Of a DNA stretch of 49,467 nt, positions 1 to 11,104 are shown in pieces. This DNA comes from Sorangiineae bacterium NIC37A_2 (GTDB lineage Bacteria > Myxococcota_A > Polyangia > Polyangiales > Polyangiaceae), in the NCBI GenBank assembly GCA_002085155.1, contig NASX01000036.1, positions 1-49,467 of the forward strand, written 5' to 3'. The notes under the pieces are model-generated. The model had not been told where the DNA came from and searched no databases. It saw only the letters and a program-made list of their open reading frames with translations. The number at the start of each line of letters is the position of its first letter. Position 1 is the stretch's first letter. The position numbers and the translations under genes are program-made.

Positions 1-167
1 GCTCCGTCGCCGCGGAGCTGGGAGTCGACGTCATTGTCGTCGGGTCTCGGGGGCTCGGCGCATTCAAACGAGTCCTGCTCGGGTCTGTGAGCTCCTACGT
101 GGTCCACCACGCTGGGCGCCCGGTGCTCGTCATTCCCGGCGACACGGAAGCGACCACGCAGCACTGA
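1..167 (+). CDS. Universal stress protein (UspA family), C-terminal part only
   Basis: Only the last 54 codons are in the window, read from base 3 to a TGA at 165-167; the gene begins upstream of the window. The fragment carries the family's nucleotide-binding signature G-x2-G-x9-G-S (GSRG, nine residues, then GS), followed by the typical closing beta strand RPVLVIP. UspA-fold proteins bind ATP or other ligands in the cytoplasm and are linked to stress and energy limitation; nothing here says which subtype this is. It is followed by about 360 bases without a convincing gene and faces the acyl-CoA synthetase gene tail to tail. Confidence 0.85.
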   Translation, partial: SVAAELGVDVIVVGSRGLGAFKRVLLGSVSSYVVHHAGRPVLVIPGDTEATTQH

Positions 168-527
168 GGGGCCCTGGGGCCTCGCGAGGGGCATTGCTGG
201 TTGGACCATCCGCGGTATCGAATTGGAAGCGGGGGCACTGGTGCGTGCTTGGAGCGACCAGGTCGCGGAAACCTGCATGGTCGTGCCGTTTGATCGAGCC
301 TGTGCCGCCGATGGAAACGTGTACGCAGCAGCTCCTCTCGAGAAGGTTCCTGATCTCTTCCGGGAACGAACGTCCGAGGTCCTCTTCGCAGAGGGACGCG
401 ACGCAATGGGTCAGGAGGGCACAGAAATCCCCGCAGTTCGCGTCCGGATGCGCGCTGCCGCCGCTCCCGTCGTTCTTCCCACCGCAACCGGTGAGACCCC
501 GAGGGTCAAGATCCCTTGAGGGTGGCT
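168..527. other. Gap without a convincing gene
   Basis: This stretch lies between two convergent genes. It contains a 98-codon open frame on the plus strand (223-519), but that needs a TTG start, has no Shine-Dalgarno, shows much weaker third-position GC than neighbouring genes and resembles nothing I recognise. A short GGCCC-TG-GGGCC stem just after the stress-protein stop (about 169-180) could be part of a terminator, but no T-run follows. I see nothing else. Confidence 0.4.
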
Positions 528-2306
<1,779 letters not shown>

Positions 2307-2415
2307 GCCTTTTCCCAGTCTGAGAAACCTCCCGGAAGCCTGGCGGGTTGGCGCGGGGGCCCATAGGGCGGCCGTTTGAAGGGGCCGGGCGTGCATGCTA
2401 TCGGGCGCCTTCCTC
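2307..2415. promoter_or_regulatory. Divergent intergenic region, acyl-CoA synthetase / miaB
   Basis: These 109 bases separate two divergently transcribed genes and must hold both promoters if the chosen starts are right. I could not pick out a confident -35/-10 pair for either gene. Confidence 0.3.
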
Positions 2416-3921
2416 ATGCCGGCTTTTTCGGTCGTTACTTTCGGCTGCCAGATGAACGCGCACGACTCCTCGCGCATGGAGGAGGTCTTGCTCGGCGCTG
2501 GCTATGACAAGGCCGAAGGACCCGAAAGCGCAGATGTCGTTGTCTTGAATACCTGCAGTGTTCGGGAGAAGGCCGAACAAAAGCTCAGGAGCGAGGTGGG
2601 ACGTCTCGGGCTACTGAAGCGGAAGCGTCCGGAGCTCCTGATCGGCGTGGCGGGCTGCGTGGCGCAGCAGGAAGGCGAGCGGCTCTTGAAGTCGCTCCCC
2701 CAAATCGATCTCATCATCGGTCCCGACAACATCAAGGAGCTTCCGAGCCTGCTCCACGATCTGGAGTCCGGCGGCTTGCCCCGGGTGCGCACGGTGTTCG
2801 ACGTCGATGAGCCGTCTTTCCTCATGGCGGAGCCGAGTCGAGCGAGCTCGGCGACGAGCGCTTATGTAACCGTGATGAAGGGCTGCAATGAGCGCTGCTC
2901 CTATTGCATCGTCCCTTACACGCGCGGCCCGGAGCGCTACAGGCCCGCCCGCGAGATCCTCGAAGAAATCCGACGTTTCGTGGACGCGGGGGTGCGTGAG
3001 ATCACGCTCCTCGGTCAGACCGTCAATAGCTATCGCGATCCGGAAGGGCGGCTGCCTGTCGCTCCTCACTACGGCGAGAGTCGCTTGAAGTGGCCGCGCG
3101 GCTCTGTGCCCCGAGAGGACGAGACGGAGTTTCCGGCGCTCCTTTACGCCATCGCAGAGGCCGCGCCAGAGCTCTGGAGGCTCCGCTACACGAGCCCGCA
3201 CCCTAGGCACCTCACGCCCTCTCTGATCCACGCCCATGAGCAGATTGGGATGCTCGCAAAGCACGTGCACATGCCGGTTCAATCCGGGTCCAACGCGATG
3301 CTCAAGCGCATGATCCGCCGCTACACGCGGGAAGAATACCTCGAGCGCACGCGCGCGCTGACCGAAGCGGTCCCCGGTCTCACCCTCTCGACGGACATGA
3401 TCGTCGGCTTCCCCGGCGAGACCGACGAAGACTTCGAAGAGTCGATTTCCCTCGTCCAGGAGGCGGGATTCGTCGCGCTTTTTGGCTTCAAATACAGCCA
3501 GCGGCCCTATACCCCGGCGCTCAAGCTCAAGGATGACGTGAGCGAAGAGGAGAAGAGCCGCCGGCTCACGCGCCTCTTTGAGGTCGTCGACGCCCAAAAA
3601 GCGGCGCACTTGGCGGGCCTGGTCGGGCGGGAGGTGGCGGTTCTCGTCGATGGGACGGGGAAGACCGGAGAAGCCTCCGGTCGCACGGAGCAGAACGAGA
3701 TCGTCCATATTGAAGCGCCTGTGGGAGAGCTGCCCGTCTCGGGCTCGCTCGTGAGCGTGAAGATCGAGCGCGCTTATAAGAACTCCCTGCGCGGCTCATG
3801 GCTCCGGACGCTCGCTGCGTCACCGCTTCCGCGGGACAAGATCCAGAGCGCAATCGTCACGCCGCGGGGCGAGAGCGAAAAGCGGAGCGATGCGGGCCGG
3901 CGCTCGCTTCCGGTGGTCTGA
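2416..3921 (+). CDS. miaB: tRNA-2-methylthio-N6-dimethylallyladenosine synthase MiaB
   Basis: A radical-SAM methylthiotransferase that adds the 2-methylthio group to i6A37 of tRNAs reading UNN codons. The N-terminal UPF0004 domain supplies three cluster cysteines (C11 in TFGCQMN, C47 in NTCSVR, C81 in VAGCVAQ). The radical-SAM triad CxxxCxxC is C157, C161, C164 in KGCNERCSYCIVPYTRG. A C-terminal TRAM-like domain ends the 501-residue protein. TFGCQMN and YTRGPERYRP favour MiaB over the related RimO and MtaB. A stretch of roughly 25 extra residues follows NSYRDP, before the sequence resumes at FPALLYAIAE. The start at 2416 (MPAFSVVTFGC) is chosen from family alignment; an in-frame ATG lies 21 bases upstream. 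The next gene begins 30 bases after the stop and may be co-transcribed. Confidence 0.95.
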   Translation: MPAFSVVTFGCQMNAHDSSRMEEVLLGAGYDKAEGPESADVVVLNTCSVREKAEQKLRSEVGRLGLLKRKRPELLIGVAGCVAQQEGERLLKSLPQIDLIIGPDNIKELPSLLHDLESGGLPRVRTVFDVDEPSFLMAEPSRASSATSAYVTVMKGCNERCSYCIVPYTRGPERYRPAREILEEIRRFVDAGVREITLLGQTVNSYRDPEGRLPVAPHYGESRLKWPRGSVPREDETEFPALLYAIAEAAPELWRLRYTSPHPRHLTPSLIHAHEQIGMLAKHVHMPVQSGSNAMLKRMIRRYTREEYLERTRALTEAVPGLTLSTDMIVGFPGETDEDFEESISLVQEAGFVALFGFKYSQRPYTPALKLKDDVSEEEKSRRLTRLFEVVDAQKAAHLAGLVGREVAVLVDGTGKTGEASGRTEQNEIVHIEAPVGELPVSGSLVSVKIERAYKNSLRGSWLRTLAASPLPRDKIQSAIVTPRGESEKRSDAGRRSLPVV

Positions 3922-3951
3922 AGCGGGCGAGGGGCGAGAAGGGAGCGAGCC

Positions 3952-4509
3952 ATGGCATTCATCAAAACCTACCGAGGGATCCTGCCGAAGATCGCTGAAG
4001 GCGCCTTCGTCGCCGAGAACGCGACGGTCATCGGCGATGTCGAGCTCGCCGAGGGCGCAAACGTCTGGTACGGCGCGATCTTGCGCGGCGACGTCGGCAA
4101 GATCCGCGTCGGAAAGCGCACCAACATTCAAGATCTCGCCTGCGTCCACATGACCAAACGCCTCTCGGACGCGATCCTGGGCGACGACGTCACCGTCGGT
4201 CACGCAGCGATCATTCACGGCGCGATCGTCGAAGATCTGTGCCTGATCGGCATGGGGTCGGTCTTACTCGATAACGCGCGCATTGGCGCGATGTCCGTCA
4301 TCGGCGCAGGTTCGCTCGTGACGGGGAACACTGTGATCCCGCCTCGCAGCCTCGTCATGGGCCGGCCGGCGAAAGTCATCCGTCAGCTGAGCGACGCGGA
4401 CATCGAAGGCCTGAAGCACTCCGCCGAGCGTTATGTGCGCCTCAGCCTCGAGCATTTCGGTCCCAGCGACGAGCCTCTCGATAGCGATCCGAACTGGCCC
4501 GTGGGGTGA
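3952..4509 (+). CDS. Gamma-class carbonic anhydrase-like hexapeptide protein
   Basis: A 185-residue left-handed beta-helix protein of the YrdA/CaiE/gamma-carbonic-anhydrase family. Hexapeptide repeats run from about residue 15 to 145. The three histidines that bind the metal in gamma-carbonic anhydrases are present with family spacing: H66 (LACVHMT), H84 and H89 (VGHAAIIHG). Catalytic activity is therefore possible, though many YrdA-type members have weak or unknown activity. A good Shine-Dalgarno (GGGAGCGAG) precedes the ATG. It lies 30 bases after miaB in the same direction, so the two probably share a transcript. Confidence 0.9.
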   Translation: MAFIKTYRGILPKIAEGAFVAENATVIGDVELAEGANVWYGAILRGDVGKIRVGKRTNIQDLACVHMTKRLSDAILGDDVTVGHAAIIHGAIVEDLCLIGMGSVLLDNARIGAMSVIGAGSLVTGNTVIPPRSLVMGRPAKVIRQLSDADIEGLKHSAERYVRLSLEHFGPSDEPLDSDPNWPVG

Positions 4510-4512
4510 AGC

Positions 4513-4710
4513 TCAGCCCCCACCGACGAAGTGGACGATCTCGATCCGATCGCCGTCTAAGAGCTTCGTCGTTGTGTGCTCGGCGCGGGGCACAACGACT
4601 TCGTTCCGCTCCACAGCGACGGGGCCTTCGAGGCCCAGGGCAGCGATCAGACCCGCAACCGTGGAACCATCAGGAATTTCACGCTTTTCGCCATTTACAG
4701 TGAGCTGCAT
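4513..4710 (-). CDS. thiS: Sulfur-carrier protein ThiS (orphan)
   Basis: A 65-residue ubiquitin-fold sulfur carrier. The C-terminus ends in the Gly-Gly tail (HFVGGG) that is adenylated and thiocarboxylated to donate sulfur, normally for the thiazole moiety of thiamine. [27 protein letters not shown] and [16 protein letters not shown] match ThiS well. No thiG, thiF, thiH or thiO is nearby, so its partners must be elsewhere or it serves another sulfur-transfer pathway. An in-frame ATG at 4725 would add five residues. It converges with the carbonic anhydrase gene (3 bases between stops) and diverges from the VanW gene. Confidence 0.9.
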   Translation of the reverse strand: MQLTVNGEKREIPDGSTVAGLIAALGLEGPVAVERNEVVVPRAEHTTTKLLDGDRIEIVHFVGGG

Positions 4711-4779
4711 CGCGCCCGGGAACATAGCCGGGGGGCGAAGAATTGCGAGGGAGGCCAAGCTCGGGCTAAGTTTTTGGCA

Positions 4780-6318
4780 GTGGCCTCTTCGTCCCGCACG
4801 CGATTGAGCCTTTTGGGCTTTGGACTTGCGGTCTTCGGCGGCGTGTCGATAGCGCTCGCGGGGGGCATGTGGGCGGCGATCCACACGGTACGGACGGCGT
4901 CGGTGACCGTCGAGCTGGCGGGTTCCGAGTATTTCCTTGCGGCGGACGGATCGAATATCCCTGCGGTGGCCGAGGCCGCCGAGCGACGGTTCGAGCGGGA
5001 CGGGCTCTACCTCCGCGTCGACGACGAGACCCTCGAGGTGCCAAGGAGTGAGCTTGGCCAGCGCGTGGACAGGGCCCGTCTGACGGAAGAGCTCGGAAAG
5101 ACTCTCTCATCCCTCGCGGGACTGCCGAGCTCCCCAGCGCTCACTTTGACGCGGGCCTTCGCGCTCTGGGGGCCCGAGCCCGGTGGGCACATCGAGGCCC
5201 GCGTTCAGCTTCCGATGGAGCTCGACCGGGAGCAGGCGCGCGGAGCGCTCACCAGGCTCGCTCAGGCTGTCTATCGGCCGCCCGAGGACGCCGAGCTGCT
5301 GATCCGTGAGCACCGCATCATTCCGAGCCGTCCTGGTCGCGATCTGTCCGTCTCGGCGAGTCTGCTTCGGCTCGAGAACCTCGAGCCCGGCGAAGACTGG
5401 CTTGAGCTCGATGTGATCGAGATCCCTCCTGACGTCACCGAAGATCAGCTCTCTCCCGTGGACGTCACGCGCGTTCTCTCCAGCTACGAGACGAGCTTCC
5501 GCGGTAAGGCGGGCGCCCGCGCTGTCAACATTCGCACGGCAGCGCGCTACCTGAACGGCGCTGTGATCTTGCCCGGGGAGATCTTGAGCTTCAACGCGCG
5601 AGTCGGGCGCCGCGTGCACGGGCGCGGCTTCGTGGACGCCCCAGTCATCGTGAACGACGAGATGGACGAGGATGTGGGCGGAGGCGTGTGCCAGGTGGCC
5701 ACGACGCTGCATGCCGCGGCCATCTTCGGGAACCTCGAGATCGTCGAGAGGCGCAGCCATAGCCGGCCGAGCGGTTACGCGCCCCTCGGACTCGACGCTA
5801 CGGTCATCGATGGGAAGGTGGATCTTCGGATCAGAAACCCCTACGACGAACCCCTGCTCGTGCACGCCTATGTCACGGATCCGTTCCTGGTGAGAGTCGA
5901 GCTCCTCGGGCGCTTGCCCGACGTGGAGATCGAACACGCCTATTCGGTGACGGCGCGCGAGGCTTTTTCGCGCCGGGTTTGGCACAAGGCTGAGGTAGCG
6001 CCGTTTTCCTTCGAAAAGAAACAGAAGGGGAGCGAAGGGATGGACGTCGTGAGCGTGGTGAGGGCGCGCAAGGGGGATCGCGAAGTCAGTCGGCGCACCT
6101 ATTTCTCAAAGTATTATCCGGTCCCCGAAGTGTTCTACGTGGGGAGCGGTTTTTTGGCCCAGAACCTCCCGCCCATGCCTGAAGGCGCCGTCGGCCTCGT
6201 CATTGATGGGGACGCGATCGGACCCGTTTCGCAAAACTCTGCGGAAAGGACCCCGACCATCGACGAGTCGAACGGGATCACCCCCGATTCGACGGCCGGC
6301 GCCCTGCTGCGGCAGTGA
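4780..6318 (+). CDS. VanW-domain membrane-anchored cell-wall protein
   Basis: Translated from the GTG at 4780 it gives 512 residues. A short positive N-terminus and one transmembrane segment (about 9-30) come first. An extracytoplasmic region resembling the putative peptidoglycan-binding domain (PG_binding_4) of YoaR-type proteins covers about 70-230. A VanW domain follows at about 235-360, with [40 protein letters not shown] and [17 protein letters not shown]. VanW proteins are found in vancomycin-resistance clusters and many ordinary genomes; their biochemical role is not settled. No ATG lies near the hydrophobic segment, and the open frame upstream runs antisense through thiS, so a GTG start is preferred (TTG at 4774 is the alternative). 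The next gene, an L,D-transpeptidase, supports a peptidoglycan role. Confidence 0.85.
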   Translation: MASSSRTRLSLLGFGLAVFGGVSIALAGGMWAAIHTVRTASVTVELAGSEYFLAADGSNIPAVAEAAERRFERDGLYLRVDDETLEVPRSELGQRVDRARLTEELGKTLSSLAGLPSSPALTLTRAFALWGPEPGGHIEARVQLPMELDREQARGALTRLAQAVYRPPEDAELLIREHRIIPSRPGRDLSVSASLLRLENLEPGEDWLELDVIEIPPDVTEDQLSPVDVTRVLSSYETSFRGKAGARAVNIRTAARYLNGAVILPGEILSFNARVGRRVHGRGFVDAPVIVNDEMDEDVGGGVCQVATTLHAAAIFGNLEIVERRSHSRPSGYAPLGLDATVIDGKVDLRIRNPYDEPLLVHAYVTDPFLVRVELLGRLPDVEIEHAYSVTAREAFSRRVWHKAEVAPFSFEKKQKGSEGMDVVSVVRARKGDREVSRRTYFSKYYPVPEVFYVGSGFLAQNLPPMPEGAVGLVIDGDAIGPVSQNSAERTPTIDESNGITPDSTAGALLRQ

Positions 6319-6336
6319 TCCCCTCTTTGTCATCTG

Positions 6337-8208
6337 ATGAATTCGCCTCGTTTTTGGCTCAGCCTATTGTCTGTCCTTTTCCTCAGCGCTTGTCAGAAAG
6401 AAAACGCGAGTGACGGGAGTGTCGACAAGAGCGACGGCGACGAGCCTCAGGCAGGGGCTTCGAGCGATTCCTCGGAAGAGAAGGTCAAGACCGCGCTCCG
6501 GCCGCTTTCGACGTTGCGCGTGGACCACGGGGAGCTCGACAAACGGGCCCCCGAGGGCTCTCCGAAGCTCGCCTCCCGCGTTCTCGCGGGGACCATCTAC
6601 AAGCTCCCGAGCACTGGCTCTCGCAGGCTCGGCTACGTCCGCCTCGGAGGAATCGTCGACCGCGATCCGGAGGCGACGCGGGGCTCTGGCTGCAAGGGAG
6701 ACTGGTATCGCGTTTATCCCGTGGGCTTCGCCTGCAGCGACGACTTCACGACGGACCTCGAAGATCCCGTGGTGCGGGCGGCATCGGTTCGTCCGGACCT
6801 GAGTCAGCCGCTTCCGTATAGTTATGGGTTCGTGAGAGCCACGGCCCCTCAATATCTCCGCATCCCGACCAAGGCAGAGCAGTTCAAGAGCGAGTTCGGG
6901 CTCCAGGAACACCTCGATTGGTTCGCGACGCACCAGGCGGACGTCCAGGTGACGACCCTCGGCGCCAACGACGTCCCGCTCGACGCCCGCGGCGTCGCTG
7001 CGCCCGGCCTCAAAAAGCCCCCCGGCTACATCCCTTCGACGGAGCTCTCTCGCGCCCGCCTGTTCGGAGCCCGGACAGACGACGAAGGGATCCCCTTCTG
7101 GCTCGAGGGAGGCAAACGGAGCATCCCGAACGTCTCGACCTTCCAGGTTCCCGAGTACTCGGTCTTCGCCGACCGCGTCCGGCGCCACACCGGACTCAGC
7201 TTTGTGGGGTCCTTCAATACGGTGAGCGAAGACCTCGAGCGGCGTTTTGGCATCACCGTCGATCTCCGGCTCATCCCGACAACCAAGGTCAAGCCCGACA
7301 GCGGCTCACCCTTCCACGGCATCGAGATCCTCGAAGGCATGCACATGCCCTTCGCTTGGGTGGCGGTTTCCGGCGCGAGCCTCTACGAGCTCGTCAAGGG
7401 CAAGGACGTCGCTCGGGAGGTCGAGCCGGCGCCTCGGCGCGCCCTGGTCGAGCTCTCGGGCACCGCGCGCATCAAAGGCGGCAAGCGCTACTACCAGACC
7501 CTAGCGGACAAAACCCGCTGGCTCCGGGATCAGGATCTCAGCATCGTCCACGAGCCCGAGGTCTGGCCCGAACCTGCCAACAAGGGGAAAAAGTGGATCG
7601 ATATCTCCATCGGCCAGCAGACCCTCGTCCTCTATGAGGGAAAGACCCCCCGTTACGCGACCATGATCTCTTCGGGTCGCGATCGGTTCGGTGACCCGAA
7701 GAAAGATCTCACAACGCCGCTCGGCGACTTCCGCGTCCAGAGCAAGCACATCGCCGCGGCGATGGACTCCGAGGAGAACTCGACAGTGAGCGGCGGTCAG
7801 AAGACGGGGCACCGCCCGAATCTCGACGCAGAAGCGGTAGCGACCATCGCCCGACTCAAGGCCGCCAAGGAAAAAGGCCAGAAGCTGAATCAGGACGACG
7901 AGCGACGCTGGGCCAATATCCAAAAAGGCCGTCACCCCGAGTACGGCGTCACCACGCGGCGTGGCTCAAACGCCTTTGAGCTCCGGGATGTCCCCTGGAT
8001 CCAGTACTTCTCAGCGGGCTTCGCGCTCCACGGCGCCTATTGGCACGACGTCTTCGGTACCCCGCGCAGCCACGGCTGCGTCAACCTCGCGCCCATCGAC
8101 GCGCGCATCGTCTTCAACTGGACCGATCCGCCTGTCCCGGACGGTTGGCACGGTCTCAACGTCCATGACGAGACCGGCGAAGGAACCTGGATCCACATCC
8201 GGAAGTGA
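6337..8208 (+). CDS. L,D-transpeptidase (YkuD) lipoprotein
   Basis: A 623-residue protein with a lipoprotein signal peptide: MNSPRFWLSLLSVLFLSAC, lipid-attachment Cys at 19. An acidic low-complexity linker, a long region without recognised domains, and a C-terminal YkuD catalytic domain from about residue 420 follow. The catalytic motif is HGAYWHDVFGTPRSHGCVN, with His565 and nucleophile Cys581, so the enzyme looks active. YkuD enzymes form 3-3 peptidoglycan crosslinks or attach proteins to peptidoglycan. Between strand TPLGDFRVQSKHI and the catalytic His there is an unusually long polar insertion (about 60 residues, rich in Glu, Lys and Gln). The middle region (EYSVFADRVRRHTGLSF) could be a substrate or wall-binding module. 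It follows the VanW gene by 18 bases, so probably one operon. Confidence 0.9.
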   Translation: MNSPRFWLSLLSVLFLSACQKENASDGSVDKSDGDEPQAGASSDSSEEKVKTALRPLSTLRVDHGELDKRAPEGSPKLASRVLAGTIYKLPSTGSRRLGYVRLGGIVDRDPEATRGSGCKGDWYRVYPVGFACSDDFTTDLEDPVVRAASVRPDLSQPLPYSYGFVRATAPQYLRIPTKAEQFKSEFGLQEHLDWFATHQADVQVTTLGANDVPLDARGVAAPGLKKPPGYIPSTELSRARLFGARTDDEGIPFWLEGGKRSIPNVSTFQVPEYSVFADRVRRHTGLSFVGSFNTVSEDLERRFGITVDLRLIPTTKVKPDSGSPFHGIEILEGMHMPFAWVAVSGASLYELVKGKDVAREVEPAPRRALVELSGTARIKGGKRYYQTLADKTRWLRDQDLSIVHEPEVWPEPANKGKKWIDISIGQQTLVLYEGKTPRYATMISSGRDRFGDPKKDLTTPLGDFRVQSKHIAAAMDSEENSTVSGGQKTGHRPNLDAEAVATIARLKAAKEKGQKLNQDDERRWANIQKGRHPEYGVTTRRGSNAFELRDVPWIQYFSAGFALHGAYWHDVFGTPRSHGCVNLAPIDARIVFNWTDPPVPDGWHGLNVHDETGEGTWIHIRK

Positions 8209-8291
8209 GTCGAGGCTGAGGCAGAGGGCCGGCTCAACTTGAGTCGCCGTTGCTCTCAGGTCGAATGAGCTCGGGTCACGCGCCCGGACCC

Positions 8292-10229
8292 TCAGCTCGC
8301 CCGGCTCAGCTCTTCGATCTCCGCCTCGATCGCCTCCCATTCGGCGATCTTAGCGTCGATGGTGGCGCTGATTGCGTCCTGCTCGGCGCGGTGTTTCGCC
8401 TGATCGGCGGCGGGGGTGGTCTCGAAATACTTCGGATCCAAAAAGCGGCTCTCGAGGACGGCCTTGTCCGCCTCGAGCTTCTCGATCTGCGCCATGATCT
8501 CGTCGCGCTTCTTCGGAAGGGCCTTGAGACGGTTGGCGCGCCGCTTGCGCTCCTCGTGGGACAGCTCGCCGGCGCTTGGGCGGTCGGTCTTTTCCGCGAG
8601 GCGCTCTTCCTTCTGTTCCTTCTTTGCCTTGAGGGAGACAGCGGCGCCGTCGAGGTGATCGGAGCCGTCTTTTTCGAGATATTCGGCGAAGGTTCCGGGG
8701 AAGTCGGTGATGCCGTCTTTGCGGATCTCGAGGATCCGCGTGGCGACTTCGCTCACGAACCAGCGATCGTGGGAGACAAAGAGCAGCGTGCCCTCGTAGG
8801 CCTGAAGGGCCGCGGCGAGCGCCTCAATGGACTCAAGATCGAGGTGGTTCGTGGGCTCATCGAGCAGGAGCACGTTCGGCTTCTCGATACCGATGCGCGC
8901 GAAGACGAGCCGCGCGGCTTCGCCGCCGGAGAGCACCGAGACCTTCTTTTTGACATCATCTCCGGACAAAAGCATCCGCCCGAGCTCCCCGCGCACCGCA
9001 CTCACGGTCTCGTCCGGCGCTCCCTCGTAAACGTAGTCGAGGGGCGTGAGCTTCGGATCCGAGAGTAGATCGTGATGATCCTGGGCAAAGTAGCCGATCT
9101 TGACGTTGGCGCCCCAGGTAAAGCCCCCTCGATCGGGCTCGAGGACTCCGGCGAGGATCTTCAGGAGCGTGGATTTTCCGACGCCGTTTTCGCCAATGAT
9201 GCCGATACGCTCGCCCCGGCGCACGAAGATCTGGACCTGATCGAGCACTTTGCGTGCACCGAAGGACTTTGCGAGATCTTCTGCTCGAAGGACATCTTTC
9301 CCGGACTCGCGGCCCAGCCGAAAGTGGAAAAGCGGGGCGCGTCGGCTCGTCGTCTCGCGCTCGAGGACCTCGATCTTTTCGATCTGCTTGAGGCGAGACT
9401 GGGCCTGTTTGGCCTTGGTCGCCTTGGCCCCGAAGCGTTCCACGAAGGCGCGCTTTTCAGCGATGAGGCGCTCATTGCGCTCGATTTGAGCTTCGAGCTG
9501 CTCCTGGGCGAGGGCCTTTTGACTGACGAAGGCCGTGTAGTTGCCGGGGTATTCGGTGATGGTGCCGAAGTCGACGTCGAGCACTCTGGTCACCACACGA
9601 TCGAGAAAATGGCGATCGTGAGAGATGATGAGCGCGGCGCCCTCGTAGGAGCGGAGGAACCCCTCGAGCCAGCGGATCGAGAGAATATCGAGGTGGTTCG
9701 TGGGTTCGTCGAGGAAGAGCGCGTGAGGTTTGGCGACCAAGATCTGCGCGAGCAGGACCCGGAGCTTGTAGCCGCCCGACAGGGTCCCGAGGGGCTCGTG
9801 GAGCGATTGTGCGGGGATGCCAAGACCGACGAGGATCTCTTTCGCCCGCGCTTCGAGCGTGTAGCCATCCCGCGCCGAGAGCAGCTCCTCGAGCTCAGCG
9901 ACCTTTTCGGGAGTCCCGGCTGTGCCGCGCGTGAGAGTGTCGAGAGCCGAGAACGCGAGCGCATCTCCAGCCATCGCGACCTGCAAGATGGGCTCGGCGT
10001 CGTTCAAAAAGCGATCTTGGCGCAGGACTCCGAGCTCCACGCCATTTTGCATCGAGATGGTGCCGTCATCAGCGTGCTCATCACCGGTCAAGATCTTCAA
10101 GAACGTCGTCTTGCCCGAGCCATTGGCGCCTACCAGGCCATATCGGTGGCCCGGGTAGAGCTCGATGTTCACATCGGAGAAGAGCTCTTTCGGACCGAAG
10201 CGCTTGCTGAGATTGCGGAGCGAGATCAC
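8292..10229 (-). CDS. ABC-F family ATP-binding protein
   Basis: 645 residues with two ABC ATPase domains and no membrane segments, the hallmark of ABC-F ribosome-associated factors. Walker A motifs are GANGSGKT (34-41) and GENGVGKS (about 347). Signatures are LSGGYKLRV and LSGGEAARL, each followed by a LDEPTNHLD Walker B. The inter-domain linker (about 235-300) is charged and helical, and the C-terminal region from about 540 is rich in Lys and Glu, predicted coiled coil as in Uup/YbiT types. Its specific role (translation rescue, ribosome assembly or antibiotic protection) cannot be read from the sequence. It starts with GTG overlapping the stop of the upstream gene by four bases (GTGA), so it is translationally coupled to the lipoprotein hydrolase gene. 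Confidence 0.93.
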   Translation of the reverse strand: MISLRNLSKRFGPKELFSDVNIELYPGHRYGLVGANGSGKTTFLKILTGDEHADDGTISMQNGVELGVLRQDRFLNDAEPILQVAMAGDALAFSALDTLTRGTAGTPEKVAELEELLSARDGYTLEARAKEILVGLGIPAQSLHEPLGTLSGGYKLRVLLAQILVAKPHALFLDEPTNHLDILSIRWLEGFLRSYEGAALIISHDRHFLDRVVTRVLDVDFGTITEYPGNYTAFVSQKALAQEQLEAQIERNERLIAEKRAFVERFGAKATKAKQAQSRLKQIEKIEVLERETTSRRAPLFHFRLGRESGKDVLRAEDLAKSFGARKVLDQVQIFVRRGERIGIIGENGVGKSTLLKILAGVLEPDRGGFTWGANVKIGYFAQDHHDLLSDPKLTPLDYVYEGAPDETVSAVRGELGRMLLSGDDVKKKVSVLSGGEAARLVFARIGIEKPNVLLLDEPTNHLDLESIEALAAALQAYEGTLLFVSHDRWFVSEVATRILEIRKDGITDFPGTFAEYLEKDGSDHLDGAAVSLKAKKEQKEERLAEKTDRPSAGELSHEERKRRANRLKALPKKRDEIMAQIEKLEADKAVLESRFLDPKYFETTPAADQAKHRAEQDAISATIDAKIAEWEAIEAEIEELSRAS

Positions 10230-11104
10230 TCGGAATCCTCGAAGGTCCAGGCGAGGACCTCGGCCATGACCTCTTCGCCCTTCGGACCAAAGGTGCCGTG
10301 GTAGGAGGCGGGGAGTCGGAAGAAACGGGCTTTGATGCCCTTATGGGTCAGGAGCTGAACCCCTTGGCGCATGTGGTCGGTGTTCTCGAGATCGCCGCCG
10401 AGAACAGCCACGGCGCGCGCGCCTTTGAAGTTCGCGGGGACGGCGGCTTCCGGCGGGCCGCCGAGGATCAGCCAGGGGTAACGCTCGGGGGCGTAGCCGG
10501 CGAGGACCTCGATGCGATGAGCTCCTTGAGAGTAGCCGAGCAGAGCGATCCGATCGGTGTCGAGGTGGCCGTTTCGGGCCTCTTTGACCGCAGCCAGGGC
10601 GCGGTCGAGGCGCGCGGTGAGCTCGGCGGGATCTTTCGACCACTTGTTGCCGGGGCGGTCCCCGCAGGGAATGTTGGCGCGCAGCATGATCACTGTGCCG
10701 TATTCGGCCGCCTTCTTCGCCCAGATGTCAGCAGGGGTCGAGCTCGAGCACATGCCGTGGAAGTAGGCGAGGGCGCGGCTTTGGGGAGCGCGGGCGTGGA
10801 GCACTCGGACCGCGAGATCGCCAGGAACCGGGAGATCCACGATGCGATCGAAGTTGAGATCTTCGGGCAGCGGCTCGGGAGCGGGCTCCTTCGGAACTTC
10901 GGCGTGAGCTGTCGCGGCTCGGGAGGAGTCGGAGCTCGCTGGGGACCGTGTGTCCTCGGAGGGGGCTGTGCGGCCCTGGGGCTCCGTGGTCGCGGGTTCA
11001 CTCGAGTCCTGGGCAGGAGTGGTTCGGCAGGCGCTGAGAAGCGCCATTGAACTCAAGAGGAGCGCGACTCGGGCGCGCGGAAAGTCTCTCGCAGGAGCTT
11101 TCAT
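10226..11104 (-). CDS. Lipoprotein with alpha/beta-hydrolase fold
   Basis: 292 residues. The signal peptide ends in a lipobox LLSAC (Cys26), followed by a Ser/Thr/Pro/Glu-rich linker to about residue 85. The rest looks like an alpha/beta hydrolase: nucleophile-elbow motif LLGYSQG (GxSxG) at about 196, and a late His in SYHGTFGP that could be the catalytic histidine. The segment YFHGMCSSSTP could form the oxyanion region. Substrate unknown. Its ATG overlaps the stop of the upstream DUF4920 gene by one base (TGATG) and its own stop overlaps the ABC-F start, so the three minus-strand genes form a tight operon. Confidence 0.75.
   Translation of the reverse strand: MKAPARDFPRARVALLLSSMALLSACRTTPAQDSSEPATTEPQGRTAPSEDTRSPASSDSSRAATAHAEVPKEPAPEPLPEDLNFDRIVDLPVPGDLAVRVLHARAPQSRALAYFHGMCSSSTPADIWAKKAAEYGTVIMLRANIPCGDRPGNKWSKDPAELTARLDRALAAVKEARNGHLDTDRIALLGYSQGAHRIEVLAGYAPERYPWLILGGPPEAAVPANFKGARAVAVLGGDLENTDHMRQGVQLLTHKGIKARFFRLPASYHGTFGPKGEEVMAEVLAWTFEDSE

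Noticed and set aside
223-519. 98-codon frame in the first gap
   Set aside because: TTG start, no Shine-Dalgarno, weak codon bias, no recognisable family.
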